Source: Paenibacillus sp. Root444D2
GTDB lineage: Bacteria > Bacillota > Bacilli > Paenibacillales > NBRC-103111
Reading direction: 5' to 3'
NCBI RefSeq assembly: GCF_001426375.1
Contig: NZ_LMEO01000053.1
Location: 146,152 to 210,151 of the forward strand
Length of the DNA stretch: 64,000 nt
Each line of letters opens with the position of its first letter. Position 1 is the first letter of the stretch. The notes under the pieces are model-generated. The model saw only the letters and a list, made by a program, of their open reading frames with translations. It had not been told where the DNA came from and searched no databases. Both the position numbers and the translations under genes were made by a program. Below, in pieces: positions 1-8,421 of this stretch.

Positions 1-2
1 GG

Positions 3-1073
3 CTTGTCTTAGCCGGAGAACCGTATCGAGGCGTTTTGCAAGAGCGTCATTTTCTCATGGTGACCGGATTCTTTGAAAATAGCCTGCAAAATAGCATAGG
101 TGTCCCTATTCAGGTAAAGGGAAAACCTTATGCCCTATTCGTGCGGCCTAATCTGACGCAGCAAATTGGCGGTGTTCGAATCCTCATGGCCTTTCTGTTA
201 GGGCTTACGTTTCTTTTTAGTATCCTCTTCATTATTATTTTCTCGCAATACATTGTTAAGCCTGTCAAAAAGTTAACTGATGCAACGAAACGGATCGTCA
301 AAGGAAATTTTGAAAGTGCCATGGACGTTTCCCGGCAAGATGAGATTGGAGAGTTGGCCAGAGACTTCACCTACATGGCCCAATCCCTCAAACAGCTGGA
401 TAACATGCGTCAGGAATTCGTGGGCAACGTTTCCCATGAAATTCAGTCTCCGTTAACATCCATACAAGGCTTCGCTCAGTCGATTCTGGATAAAGAGACC
501 TCTGAGGAAGAGAAAGAACGGTATCTTCATATCATTTTAGAAGAAAGCAAGCGGTTGTCTTCACTGAGTAAGCAGCTGCTAACGCTGGCCTCTTTAGACA
601 AAGAAAGCCATGTCATTAAGCGAAGCGTCTATCGACTTGATGAGCAAATTCGCCAGATTCTGATTGTCACCGAGTGGCAATGGACTGAGAAAGAGCTAGA
701 GATCGAACTTGAACTGCCGGAAACAGAAATCTCTGCGGACGCCCAGCTGCTCCATCAAGTTTGGCTGAATTTCATCACGAACAGCATCAAGTTTTCCCGG
801 CCTGGGGATACGTTGCAGATCGTGATTCAGAAGCTGGAAACGGAGATCCTCATTCTGATCAGCGATACAGGGATTGGGATACCGGAAGCTGAGCTGCCGC
901 ATATCTTTGATCGCTTCTATAAAGCAGATAAGGCAAGAAACCGTGCTCGTTCCGGCAGCGGCTTGGGATTATCAATTGCACAGAAAATTATCCGGCTCCA
1001 CCAGGGAAGCATTGATGTGCAGAGCGAAGTCGATAAAGGCACTACGTTCACAGTGCGCCTGCCACGATTGTAA
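3..1073 (+). CDS. HssS-like sensor histidine kinase (5' end outside window)
   Basis: The frame is open to the left edge, so the true start lies outside the window. Visible in order: the end of an extracellular sensor region, a membrane segment (MAFLLGLTFLFSILFIIIF), a HAMP linker (residues ~80-130 of the visible part), a HisKA domain with H-box SHEIQSPLTSI, and a HATPase_c domain with N box NFITNSIKFS, G1 box DTGIGI and G2 box SGSGLGLSI. The juxtamembrane stretch (GEPYR...VTGFFENS...FVRPN) resembles staphylococcal HssS, a haem-stress sensor kinase. The H-box has Gln where HEIKTPL has Lys. The partner response regulator should lie to the left. The MMPL exporter starts 73 bases downstream and may be a target. 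Kinase assignment is firm; the haem ligand is inference. Confidence 0.88.
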   Translation, partial: LVLAGEPYRGVLQERHFLMVTGFFENSLQNSIGVPIQVKGKPYALFVRPNLTQQIGGVRILMAFLLGLTFLFSILFIIIFSQYIVKPVKKLTDATKRIVKGNFESAMDVSRQDEIGELARDFTYMAQSLKQLDNMRQEFVGNVSHEIQSPLTSIQGFAQSILDKETSEEEKERYLHIILEESKRLSSLSKQLLTLASLDKESHVIKRSVYRLDEQIRQILIVTEWQWTEKELEIELELPETEISADAQLLHQVWLNFITNSIKFSRPGDTLQIVIQKLETEILILISDTGIGIPEAELPHIFDRFYKADKARNRARSGSGLGLSIAQKIIRLHQGSIDVQSEVDKGTTFTVRLPRL

Positions 1074-1146
1074 TCGAACATTCATCGTCCGTTCATATTC
1101 CTTTCCTACAATTCTAACGAGAATAAGGAAAGGGGATACGAACACA

Positions 1147-3372
1147 ATGAATCGTTTTTTACCACAGTTAGCTCGTTTTGTTAGCAGCTCCAAAGGAGTC
1201 AAAATCGTTTTGATCAGTTGGCTAGCTGCTATTATCTTATTAAGCGCAATTGCGCCATCCTCAAAGGAAGTTGCAAAAAGCGGCGGAGAAGGCAGCATCC
1301 ATGAAAATACGCTATCCGCGGCAGCTCAGCAAATTCTGAAAGAAGACTATCCATCTCAAGATGGCTTAACAGCCCTTCTTGTCTTCCATGGACAGAACGC
1401 AATAACAGATGTAGAACGCAGAAATATCGAAAAAATCAGTGAATGGCTTAGCTCCGATCAGAAGCCGCCCTTGATTACGCGCGCCGTACCTTTCCATCAA
1501 CTACCCAAACCTCAACAGGATTCCTTATTTTCCGAGGATCAAACAACACTCCTGCTGACCGTCTCATTGCAAAAGGACTTGGAATCCGGGCAAGTCTATG
1601 AAACTCTTGAGCAAATTCGACATACTGCGGATCAGATTGGCTTGGGAGCTGTCGGGCTTGAAATCACAGGGCCTGCCGGCATCTCTTCCGATACGATCAT
1701 GCTTTTCAAGAAAGCTGACTTCGTCTTAATGCTAGCAACGGTTGTTTTGATTTTAGTCATTTTGATCATCATTTATCGTTCGCCTCTGCTCGCCCTGCTG
1801 CCTTTAGTTATTGCCGGCATGGTGTATCAAGTTGTCGACCGAATCCTCGGATTGGCTGGTAAAATGGGCTGGTTCTTCGTCGAGAAGCAATCCCTTTCCA
1901 TCATGATGATTCTGCTTTTCGCGGTGCTAACCGATTATTGCTTATTTATCGTTGCTCGTTACCGGTCTGAACTAAGGAAAACAGACTCCAAATACGACGC
2001 GATGTCTACTGCTTTCTCCAAAGTAGCTGAACCTATCCTATTCAGCGGCGGGACGGTCTTTATCGCCATGCTCACTTTGTTCGCTGCCATTTTCAAACCT
2101 TACCATCACTTTGCGCCTGTGTTTTCAGTTGCCATGATCATCATCCTGCTAGGTGGATTGACCCTAATCCCTGCCGTATTTGCACTTGTTGGACGCAAAG
2201 CCTTCTGGCCCCTGATTCCAAAGAGGGAGATGACACTTTCTGAAGTGAAACAGAAGGGATTCTGGGCAAAAATTAGTGTTTTTATAACAAAAAAGCCTGC
2301 TTTCACAGCCGTCCTATTATTAATAGTATTAATTATTCCCTCTTTTACTACGTTAAGCATGAACTATTCATTTAACTTAATGAAGTCCTTTCCTAACGAT
2401 ATTTCGTCGCGACAAGGCTTCGAGCTTCTACAGCAGCGCTTCCCACAAGGGCAATTAGCCCCGGTTACGGTCCTCTTGAAATCGGAGAAAGAGATCGTTT
2501 TGGATGCCGCTTTTATTGATAAGACTCGTTTATTGGTTAATGCCATGAAAGAAAGAAACGGGATCAGCGGAATCACACCTGAAATCAATCAGAATTTGCT
2601 GACTCCGGGTAACCCAACTGCCCTAACGATTCTCTCTAAGCAAAAACATACCATCAAACTCCAGATGACGTTGAAGCAAAACCCATACGATCAGGAAGCA
2701 CTGGATTTGATTAACCAAATGCGTGCGAATAGTGAACAATTACTCCGAGACAGCGGATTTGATCCTGCTCAGTTTTCCCTTCATTATGCAGGCCAAACGG
2801 CTGATCAACTGGATGTCCGATCTATGAATAGGCGTGATACACTCGTCCTATTTTCGCTAATTACCGTATTTATTACTCTCATGCTCATTTGGCAGGCCCG
2901 ATCTATCCGATTGGCTTTCACAATGATTGCAACCATGCTATTATCCTATGCGGCAACTATGGGGCTAGTATGGAGTGTCTTCCATTACGGATTTGGCTAT
3001 GATGCTTTTAGCTATCGATTGCCTGTCTACACGTTCGTCTTTCTCATCGCGTTAGGTGTCGATTACAACATTGTGTTGGTCTCTCGGATTAAAGAGGAAG
3101 CTCAGAACTATGTGTGGAAGGAAGCAGTCGGTCGCGGCGTCGCATTGACAGGCGGGGTCATTTCTTCTGCTGGTATTGTCCTTGCAGCTACCTTCAGTGT
3201 GCTGATGACACAACCGCTTCAAGAATTGATGCTGTTCGGTTTCGCCATGGCTGCCGGGATTCTAATCGATACCTTCCTCGTTCGCGGCATGCTGCTTCCA
3301 GCTCTAATGACTTACCTGGCACCAAAAGGAGCAGACACCAGGCTCCAACAAAGTAAGGCAGTAAATCTATAA
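1147..3372 (+). CDS. MMPL/RND family membrane exporter
   Basis: Predicted protein of 741 residues. The start is the ATG at 1147, preceded by AAGGAAAGGGG at about 1126; the frame is open further upstream but only inside the kinase gene. It has the MMPL layout: one N-terminal membrane helix (VLISWLAAIILLSAI), an extracytoplasmic domain, a helix bundle containing LLFAVLTDYCLFIVARYRSEL, then a second soluble domain and a second bundle containing FLIALGVDYNIVLVSRIKEE. The paired TDY/VDY motifs in helix 4 of each bundle are the expected proton-relay sites. Family members such as B. subtilis YdfJ export lipids, peptides or toxic compounds with the proton gradient. Substrate is not readable from sequence; the neighbouring sensor kinase suggests stress-induced expression. 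Confidence 0.9.
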   Translation: MNRFLPQLARFVSSSKGVKIVLISWLAAIILLSAIAPSSKEVAKSGGEGSIHENTLSAAAQQILKEDYPSQDGLTALLVFHGQNAITDVERRNIEKISEWLSSDQKPPLITRAVPFHQLPKPQQDSLFSEDQTTLLLTVSLQKDLESGQVYETLEQIRHTADQIGLGAVGLEITGPAGISSDTIMLFKKADFVLMLATVVLILVILIIIYRSPLLALLPLVIAGMVYQVVDRILGLAGKMGWFFVEKQSLSIMMILLFAVLTDYCLFIVARYRSELRKTDSKYDAMSTAFSKVAEPILFSGGTVFIAMLTLFAAIFKPYHHFAPVFSVAMIIILLGGLTLIPAVFALVGRKAFWPLIPKREMTLSEVKQKGFWAKISVFITKKPAFTAVLLLIVLIIPSFTTLSMNYSFNLMKSFPNDISSRQGFELLQQRFPQGQLAPVTVLLKSEKEIVLDAAFIDKTRLLVNAMKERNGISGITPEINQNLLTPGNPTALTILSKQKHTIKLQMTLKQNPYDQEALDLINQMRANSEQLLRDSGFDPAQFSLHYAGQTADQLDVRSMNRRDTLVLFSLITVFITLMLIWQARSIRLAFTMIATMLLSYAATMGLVWSVFHYGFGYDAFSYRLPVYTFVFLIALGVDYNIVLVSRIKEEAQNYVWKEAVGRGVALTGGVISSAGIVLAATFSVLMTQPLQELMLFGFAMAAGILIDTFLVRGMLLPALMTYLAPKGADTRLQQSKAVNL

Positions 3373-3467
3373 TCCTCTACCCAAATGGGCGGCTTAGGTT
3401 CCTGTCCCCAGTGGCTCTCCGCCCTCTCCATGCATACAAATAGCATAGAGGGAGTGTGGATACAGTC

Positions 3468-3785
3468 ATGATCAATAACAAGCCGAGTGAAAAACATAAG
3501 CAGCAATTCCCCAGTGCACGTGGGATTCGGAGGGCTTGCAGCAAGGAATTATACCGAACCGTTAAGCGCTTGAAAGTATGGATTTCCCCCGAGCAGATTA
3601 GGGCTGCTGAAGAGCTCTATGTGAAAAAGGTGATGCTGAATCTCCCATTCATCATGGAGAACGGCAGCAACCGCAAAGCGCTTTCCGACTGGTTCGACGA
3701 AAACGTAGGGCCAGAAATTGCCCCGCTTTGGAATGTAGAGCCTGAAGCATTAAACCATGCGTTTCGTGACGCATTCGGTGGTTAA
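3468..3785 (+). CDS. Small conserved-looking protein of unknown function
   Basis: About 105 residues, basic N-terminal part, no membrane helix and no recognised motif. The C-terminal half contains ENGSNRKALSDWFDENVGPEIAPLW. A GTG at 3456 is in frame but lies one base after the GAGGGAG ribosome site, too close to serve, so the ATG at 3468 was chosen. A hairpin (CCCTCTCCATGC paired with GCATAGAGGG, 3422-3453) sits immediately upstream and includes the ribosome-binding region. I do not recognise the family. Confidence 0.6.
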   Translation: MINNKPSEKHKQQFPSARGIRRACSKELYRTVKRLKVWISPEQIRAAEELYVKKVMLNLPFIMENGSNRKALSDWFDENVGPEIAPLWNVEPEALNHAFRDAFGG

Positions 3786-3861
3786 AGCAAAGAAGGCCAT
3801 GGGTATGTTAGACAGGAATGTGACCCCATTCGTGGACATTTAAATGAAAGAACCTAGTTTA

Positions 3862-3912
3862 ATAAAAAGATGGCTCCTGTATTCGGTATTCGCCGGGAGT
3901 CATCTTTTTTAT
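3862..3912 (+). terminator. Rho-independent terminator
   Basis: AAAAAGATGGCTCC pairs with GGGAGTCATCTTTTTT across a short loop and ends in a T run. It closes the small gene ending at 3785 and possibly the MMPL unit. Confidence 0.8.
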
Positions 3913-3976
3913 TGTCCTAGCTCCAAATTCCGATTTTGAGTCGAGTAGCAACCTCGATGGGCTACCGTGATTACCA

Positions 3977-4163
3977 ATGTTGTAGTTTGTACAACAATTC
4001 ACACGCCTAAAGGCTATTTTGCAAGTAAAAGTTGCAGTTTGTACAACAATTCGAACCCCTTTGTCGCGAAATGGGCTGTATGGGGCTAAATTGTTGTACA
4101 TTATGCAACATCGAAGGGATAAAGGTGGCATCTAGGCAGAATTGTTGCACTTTCTGCAACATC
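3977..4163. repeat. Hairpin repeat array A (four units)
   Basis: Four copies of a ~23-bp element lie at about 3977-3999, 4029-4051, 4088-4112 and 4139-4163. In common orientation each reads AATTGTTGYAC, four variable bases, then TGCAACAT (or TACAACAT), so each unit is itself an imperfect hairpin. The first two copies are inverted relative to the last two. Start-to-start spacing is 52, 59 and 51. A second array with the same geometry lies at 47867-48000. No gene is seen between 3786 and 4359. Confidence 0.85.
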
Positions 4164-4263
4164 ATTTTACCGTGAAGATGGAATTCACTCATTCAAACCA
4201 TATTCCCCTCCTACTCCTGCTATTTCACCCATCTGTAATCCACTTTCATATTCGTGAATATAA

Positions 4264-4322
4264 GCGCAAAAAGACCCGAAAGAGGTCACCTTTTTCAATG
4301 TGTCCATCTTTCGGGTCACGCT
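4264..4322 (-). terminator. Terminator of the alpha-galactosidase gene
   Basis: Reading leftward, GACCCGAAAGA and TCTTTCGGGTC form a long stem followed by TTTTTG. It lies just beyond the stop codon of the GH4 gene. Confidence 0.78.
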
Positions 4323-4359
4323 TCAGACAAATGCCCCGCCATACGTTCTTTTAAGATGT

Positions 4360-5658
4360 TTAGTGATATTCAGGCAGCCATTTGCCGTGTGCTTCAATTA
4401 ACTCATCACACATCGCAACGATATCGTCCATCGACAGCTCTGCTGATGTATGTGGATCCAACATAGCTGCGTGATAAATATGCTCGCGTTTACCTGTGAT
4501 TGCTGCTTCAATCGTCAGCAGCTGCGTATTGATATTCGTACGGTTGAGCGCCGCTAGCTGTGGAGGCAGATCGCCAACGTAGGTAGGCGTAACTCCATTA
4601 CGGTCTACTAAGCAAGGAACTTCAACGCATGCTTCGCGTGGCAAGTTCGTAATTAAACCAGTATTCATCACATTTCCGCCGATTTTGAACGGAATATCGG
4701 TCTCGATTGCTTCGAAAATGTATGAAGCATACTCATGGGAACGATTGTGTGTCAAATTCGCATCATTTACCAGATCCTCGCGCATTTGTTTCCATCTGCT
4801 AATTTGCTCGATGCAGCGGCGTGGATATTCGTCGAGTGGAATATTAAAACGGTCTACCAGCTCTGGATAATTACGTTTGATGAAATACGGATGGTACTCA
4901 GCGTTATGCTCGGACGACTCGGTAATATAATGACCGAATTTCAGCATCATTTCATAACGAACCATATCCCAATGCTTCTCTTTTTGCTTTTCCGCAGCCC
5001 GCTTCTTAATCTCTGGATAAAGGTCAACGCCATCCTTAGTTACTTCCAGCAGCCACGCCATATGGTTGATACCGGCGATTTTGGCTTTAACGCCTTCCTT
5101 TTCCAAGCCCAGACTTTTGAAAAGCTCCGGAATACACGCTTGTACGCTGTGACATAAGCCAACTGTGCGAACACCGCCATACGTGTTCATAACATTGGTT
5201 AATACCGCCATCGGATTCGTGTAGTTGAGGAACAGGGCATCCGGACATACCTCGCGAATATCCGCTGCGAAATCCAGCATCACAGGGATCGTACGCAGAT
5301 TTCGGAAAATACCTCCGATACCGACTGTGTCAGCAATCGTTTGACGCAAACCGTACTTTTTAGGGATTTCAAAATCCGTTATTGTACATGGATCATAGCC
5401 ACCTACTTGGATAGCGTTCACCACATATTTAGCTCCGCTTAGAGCTTCTTTACGGTCCGTATAAGCTTTTATAACAGACGTACTTCCGCTAGTTTTTTTG
5501 ATGTTATTCAGCATGTTGGCTGAATCCTGCAGACGTTCATGATCAATATCAAAGAGAGCGATTTCAAAGCCTTGCAGCGCAGGTGTGTGCAAACAATCAC
5601 CAAGTACATTTTTGGCAAAAACCGTACTTCCAGCACCTAGAAAAGTAATCTTGGACAT
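4360..5658 (-). CDS. melA: GH4 family alpha-galactosidase
   Basis: Predicted 432 residues, normal for glycoside hydrolase family 4. The N-terminal NAD-binding fold shows KITFLGAGSTVFAKNVLGD; LFLNYTNPMAV and the metal-site signature GLCHSVQ follow, then GINHMAW. GH4 enzymes cleave by an NAD+- and Mn2+-dependent oxidation/elimination route, unlike other glycosidases. The match is closest to MelA-type alpha-galactosidases (CHS motif); other GH4 members act on phosphorylated or alpha-glucosidic sugars, so substrate is likely, not certain. A GGAGG site precedes the ATG. The divergent AraC regulator 147 bases away probably controls it in response to galactosides. No transporter is adjacent. Confidence 0.9.
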   Translation of the reverse strand: MSKITFLGAGSTVFAKNVLGDCLHTPALQGFEIALFDIDHERLQDSANMLNNIKKTSGSTSVIKAYTDRKEALSGAKYVVNAIQVGGYDPCTITDFEIPKKYGLRQTIADTVGIGGIFRNLRTIPVMLDFAADIREVCPDALFLNYTNPMAVLTNVMNTYGGVRTVGLCHSVQACIPELFKSLGLEKEGVKAKIAGINHMAWLLEVTKDGVDLYPEIKKRAAEKQKEKHWDMVRYEMMLKFGHYITESSEHNAEYHPYFIKRNYPELVDRFNIPLDEYPRRCIEQISRWKQMREDLVNDANLTHNRSHEYASYIFEAIETDIPFKIGGNVMNTGLITNLPREACVEVPCLVDRNGVTPTYVGDLPPQLAALNRTNINTQLLTIEAAITGKREHIYHAAMLDPHTSAELSMDDIVAMCDELIEAHGKWLPEYH

Positions 5659-5805
5659 GTGTGAATCTCCTCCATAGTGAGTTCTTTTTTCTTATCCTCA
5701 CTATAGCGCAGGACGACTCCCAAGGACATGGATTGAATGAACTCCTATATGGACATTTGTAGTTTATTGATGTACCCTAGAAACAAAAACTAAAAAGAGG
5801 CTTCT

Positions 5806-6660
5806 ATGAATCAGGATCATTCCTATTTCGCCCTTCATATCAATCCGCTCCATAGCACCAATGAATTATCCGTACTTTTCAGTGGAGAAGGCAAGCCTAT
5901 TCCTCTGCATAAAATGGGACCTGCCGTGCATGATTATTACCTTATCCATACCGTGCAAGCGGGAGAAGGCACGTTCGTGATGCATAACTGTACTTACCGG
6001 TGCTCTGCCGGAGACACCTTCGTTATTTATCCCGGAGAGTTGTTCAGTTATATCGCAGATAGCGATCATCCCTGGCACTATACATGGGTTGCCTTTTCAG
6101 GCCGCGCTGCAGGAACCTTGCTTTCGCAAATTGGCGTTTCCCCCCAACAGGCCGTCATTTCGGGGAGCAACCCCCGCTCTATACGTCATTATTACCGACA
6201 CATTCGCTCCAGCTTTCAGCATTCTGACACTCCTGTGCTTGAGGATATGGAATCCGCTGCTTGGCTTCGCCTCTTAATCCGGGAACTCGGGCGCATGAAC
6301 AGCCACCAGATTGCCGTTAAACCAACGACCGAAACTGACATCGAGCGTCAGGTCGGACAAGCCATCCGATACTTAGAACTGCAATACACACAGCAGGTAT
6401 CTATTGAGGAACTCGCACACACACTAGGCTATCACCGTACGTATTTATGTAAAATGTTCAAACAATCTACAGGCTTAGCCCCTATGCAGTATCTGTTAAA
6501 AGTTCGCATGGAACGGGCAAAACAGCTGTTAGAGACGTCCATGACCATTGACCAAGTAGCGGCTTCTGTCGGATTCAACGATGCCCTCTATTTTTCCAAA
6601 CAATTTCGCAAATGGAGTGGAGCAGCACCTTCGGTTTATCGCAAGGAACATAAAGTCTAG
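5806..6660 (+). CDS. AraC family transcriptional regulator with cupin domain
   Basis: About 284 residues. The N-terminal half is an AraC-type sugar-sensing cupin barrel (HTVQAGEGTFVMHNCTYRC...GDTFVIYPGE). The C-terminal ~100 residues carry the two helix-turn-helix motifs: ISIEELAHTLGYHRTYLCKMFK (shown here with the bound start shifted) and the later DQVAASVGFNDALYFSKQFRKW. It is divergent from the GH4 alpha-galactosidase, with a shared promoter region at 5659-5805, so it is probably the local activator of galactoside use (inference from position). A terminator follows at 6696. Confidence 0.88.
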   Translation: MNQDHSYFALHINPLHSTNELSVLFSGEGKPIPLHKMGPAVHDYYLIHTVQAGEGTFVMHNCTYRCSAGDTFVIYPGELFSYIADSDHPWHYTWVAFSGRAAGTLLSQIGVSPQQAVISGSNPRSIRHYYRHIRSSFQHSDTPVLEDMESAAWLRLLIRELGRMNSHQIAVKPTTETDIERQVGQAIRYLELQYTQQVSIEELAHTLGYHRTYLCKMFKQSTGLAPMQYLLKVRMERAKQLLETSMTIDQVAASVGFNDALYFSKQFRKWSGAAPSVYRKEHKV

Positions 6661-6695
6661 TAGGTTTTCTCTATGAATTCTCATCTATATGGAAA

Positions 6696-6743
6696 AGAAA
6701 GCCTCCGATCCCTCAATTTTCGTTTGGGACCGGAGGCTTCTTT
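6696..6743. terminator. Bidirectional terminator
   Basis: AAGAAAGCCTCCGATCCC pairs with GGGACCGGAGGCTTCTTT with a short A/T-rich loop. It separates convergent genes ending at 6660 and 6745. Confidence 0.82.
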
Positions 6744-6744
6744 A

Positions 6745-7161
6745 TTAGAGGGCTTTAATAACTAATGCGCTCAATGTAATAGGACCAATAACAACAGCTG
6801 TTAGACCTGCAGTCAAAGACTCAATAGATAACGTATAGCCATGAGATCCTGCTGGCGGGTTCACATCGATTGCTTGAATTGTCGGAACATAGTATTTCTC
6901 AAAAGCAGATTCTACACCTAGTCGTGCATAGTAAATAACTTGACCATCGCGGAAAATTCGGAATAATACACTTCCTAAACCTACATCTCCTCTTAATCCA
7001 ACTGTTGCTTTCAATTCTACAACTTGAGGATGTGTGGCTGGAACATTCACTCTGACTTCCGCAAGTCCTACTCCTGCCGGAGTTAAGGGGACAGGAATTT
7101 GCACCCCATCTGTAACGGGCGTAACTGTAACACCAAAGTAACTTTCAACAAGGTTTGTCAT
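6745..7161 (-). CDS. Possible exosporium/spore-surface protein (ExsC-like)
   Basis: 138 residues from the ATG at 7161, which has an AAGGAGA site 10 bases upstream; in-frame codons further upstream lack a ribosome site. The protein is Val/Pro/Gly-rich and probably all-beta: VELKATVGLRGDVG...VLFRIFRDGQVIYYARLGVES...FEKYYVPTIQAIDVNPPAGSHGYTLSIESL...VVIGPITLSALVI. There is no signal peptide or membrane segment. The style recalls small beta-rich Bacillales spore-surface proteins such as ExsC; this is from memory of the family and is not firm. It is a monocistronic unit between two terminators. Confidence 0.5.
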   Translation of the reverse strand: MTNLVESYFGVTVTPVTDGVQIPVPLTPAGVGLAEVRVNVPATHPQVVELKATVGLRGDVGLGSVLFRIFRDGQVIYYARLGVESAFEKYYVPTIQAIDVNPPAGSHGYTLSIESLTAGLTAVVIGPITLSALVIKAL

Positions 7162-7258
7162 GCTTTTTTCATCTCCTTTTCTTGTAAGATAATATATTGT
7201 ATGAAGTTGGTAGATTAATAGATTGGACAAAATAATCATCTTTGAAATTATCCGCATA

Positions 7259-7302
7259 AAAAAACTGCTGATAAGGACTAATCCCTATCAGCAGTTTTTT
7301 CG
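7259..7302 (-). terminator. Terminator of the Dabb gene
   Basis: AAAAAACTGCTGATAGGG-type stem (AAACTGCTGATA with TATCAGCAGTTTTTT) directly after the leftward gene ending at 7308. Confidence 0.8.
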
Positions 7303-7307
7303 TATGA

Positions 7308-7601
7308 TTAAATTTCAATATCAACAATCAAACTATCTTCTCTACCTACTTCTCTAATATATGCTGCAACCGCTTGGTGCTCCGGATTTGGACCGTATGC
7401 CTCAAGCGCTGCTCTATCCTCAAAACGTACAGATAAAACAACCTGGTAGCCTTTGTTCTTCTCTGAGAAGTTAATGCCCGCTTGAATATCTACGATGCCT
7501 GTTAGATGCTCTTTTAACGCTTTAAATCTATCAACGACTTCCTGGAGCTGCTCCTGTGTCGTTGTTTCACCGAATTTAACAAGTACAATATGATCGATCA
7601 T
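7308..7601 (-). CDS. Dabb (stress-responsive alpha/beta barrel) protein
   Basis: 97 residues, the usual length for a single Dabb domain. It starts MIDHIVLVKFGE and shows a ferredoxin-like pattern with the family's conserved His near the N terminus, a GxNFS-type turn, and HQAVAAYIREVGR near the end. The ATG is preceded by GTAGGA at 8 bases. Dabb proteins form dimeric beta barrels; many are stress-induced and some act as small oxygenases or cyclases. No partner gene clarifies its role. Confidence 0.82.
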   Translation of the reverse strand: MIDHIVLVKFGETTTQEQLQEVVDRFKALKEHLTGIVDIQAGINFSEKNKGYQVVLSVRFEDRAALEAYGPNPEHQAVAAYIREVGREDSLIVDIEI

Positions 7602-7726
7602 GATATAAATCCTACTTTCCCTAAGCTGGCTTAGTGTGTTTATGATTAACGTTCAAATAAGCTCGGAAACCGAGATTAACGTCTTTAATCATATCAGGAA
7701 GGCGTGTACACGTCGATATGGAGCTT

Positions 7727-8407
7727 CTACTTCGAAGCAAGCTCAGCAATCTGAGCTGACAGCAGCACATGTGGACCTATCTGGCCTGACTTTGCAGATT
7801 TAATTAATCCCATGGCGATCGTTTTCGCATGGATGGGCCGATAAGTCCGAAGTCCACCGATCATAAGCGGGGAAATGGCTCGCGACACCACACTCCCCCA
7901 TTTCTCACCCCGTCGAGTCTCATCTCGATCACCTAGAATGAGTGAAGGACGGAGCATGTAAAGCGCACGCAGCTTTAGCTCTCTAAGGCCCTCCTCCACT
8001 TCTCCCTTTACCCGGTTGTAGAAAATCGTGGATTTTCGGTTCGCTCCCATCGCAGTCACAATGGCAAATGCATCTGCCTTACCCGCACTAGCGATTTGAC
8101 CCAATTTCAAAGGGTACGCCAAGTCTACTTTCCGAAATTGCTCTTGGGATCCTGCCTTTTTAATCGTCGTACCCAGCGTGCAAAATACATGTGCATGTTC
8201 CATGTCAGACTGTTCAATAACAGCCCCCAAATTGTTAAAATCGGTTACAATTTGAACCAATTTCTCACTTCCGCTGATATGACTAATTTGCATATTTTTA
8301 CGAACCAGTGCAATCACTTTCGTGTATGCTTGATCTTCTAAAAGCAGCTTGATCAGCTCACGGCCAACTAATCCGGTACCACCTGCTACAATGGCCGTCA
8401 TTCCCAT
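7727..8407 (-). CDS. NAD(P)-binding oxidoreductase, HTATIP2/NmrA-like SDR
   Basis: About 226 residues from the ATG at 8407, with AGGAGGG five bases upstream; an in-frame codon at 8434 overlaps the neighbouring gene's end and has no site. The Rossmann signature TAIVAGGTGLVGREL is at the N terminus, followed by VFCTLGTT and AFAIVTAMGA with a YNRVKGEVEEGL active-site-like helix (Tyr-x-x-x-Lys). This is an atypical short-chain dehydrogenase related to HTATIP2-like proteins. It lies 14 bases after the RDD gene, probably in one transcript. Substrate unknown. Confidence 0.8.
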   Translation of the reverse strand: MGMTAIVAGGTGLVGRELIKLLLEDQAYTKVIALVRKNMQISHISGSEKLVQIVTDFNNLGAVIEQSDMEHAHVFCTLGTTIKKAGSQEQFRKVDLAYPLKLGQIASAGKADAFAIVTAMGANRKSTIFYNRVKGEVEEGLRELKLRALYMLRPSLILGDRDETRRGEKWGSVVSRAISPLMIGGLRTYRPIHAKTIAMGLIKSAKSGQIGPHVLLSAQIAELASK

Positions 8408-8421
8408 ATGAGCCCTCCTAA

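Noticed and set aside
874..1146. Upstream extension of the MMPL gene
   Set aside because: It overlaps the histidine kinase coding region; the ATG at 1147 has a proper ribosome site.
3977..4163. CRISPR array
   Set aside because: Units differ in sequence and orientation, inter-unit segments are uneven (28-36 bases) and no cas gene is present.
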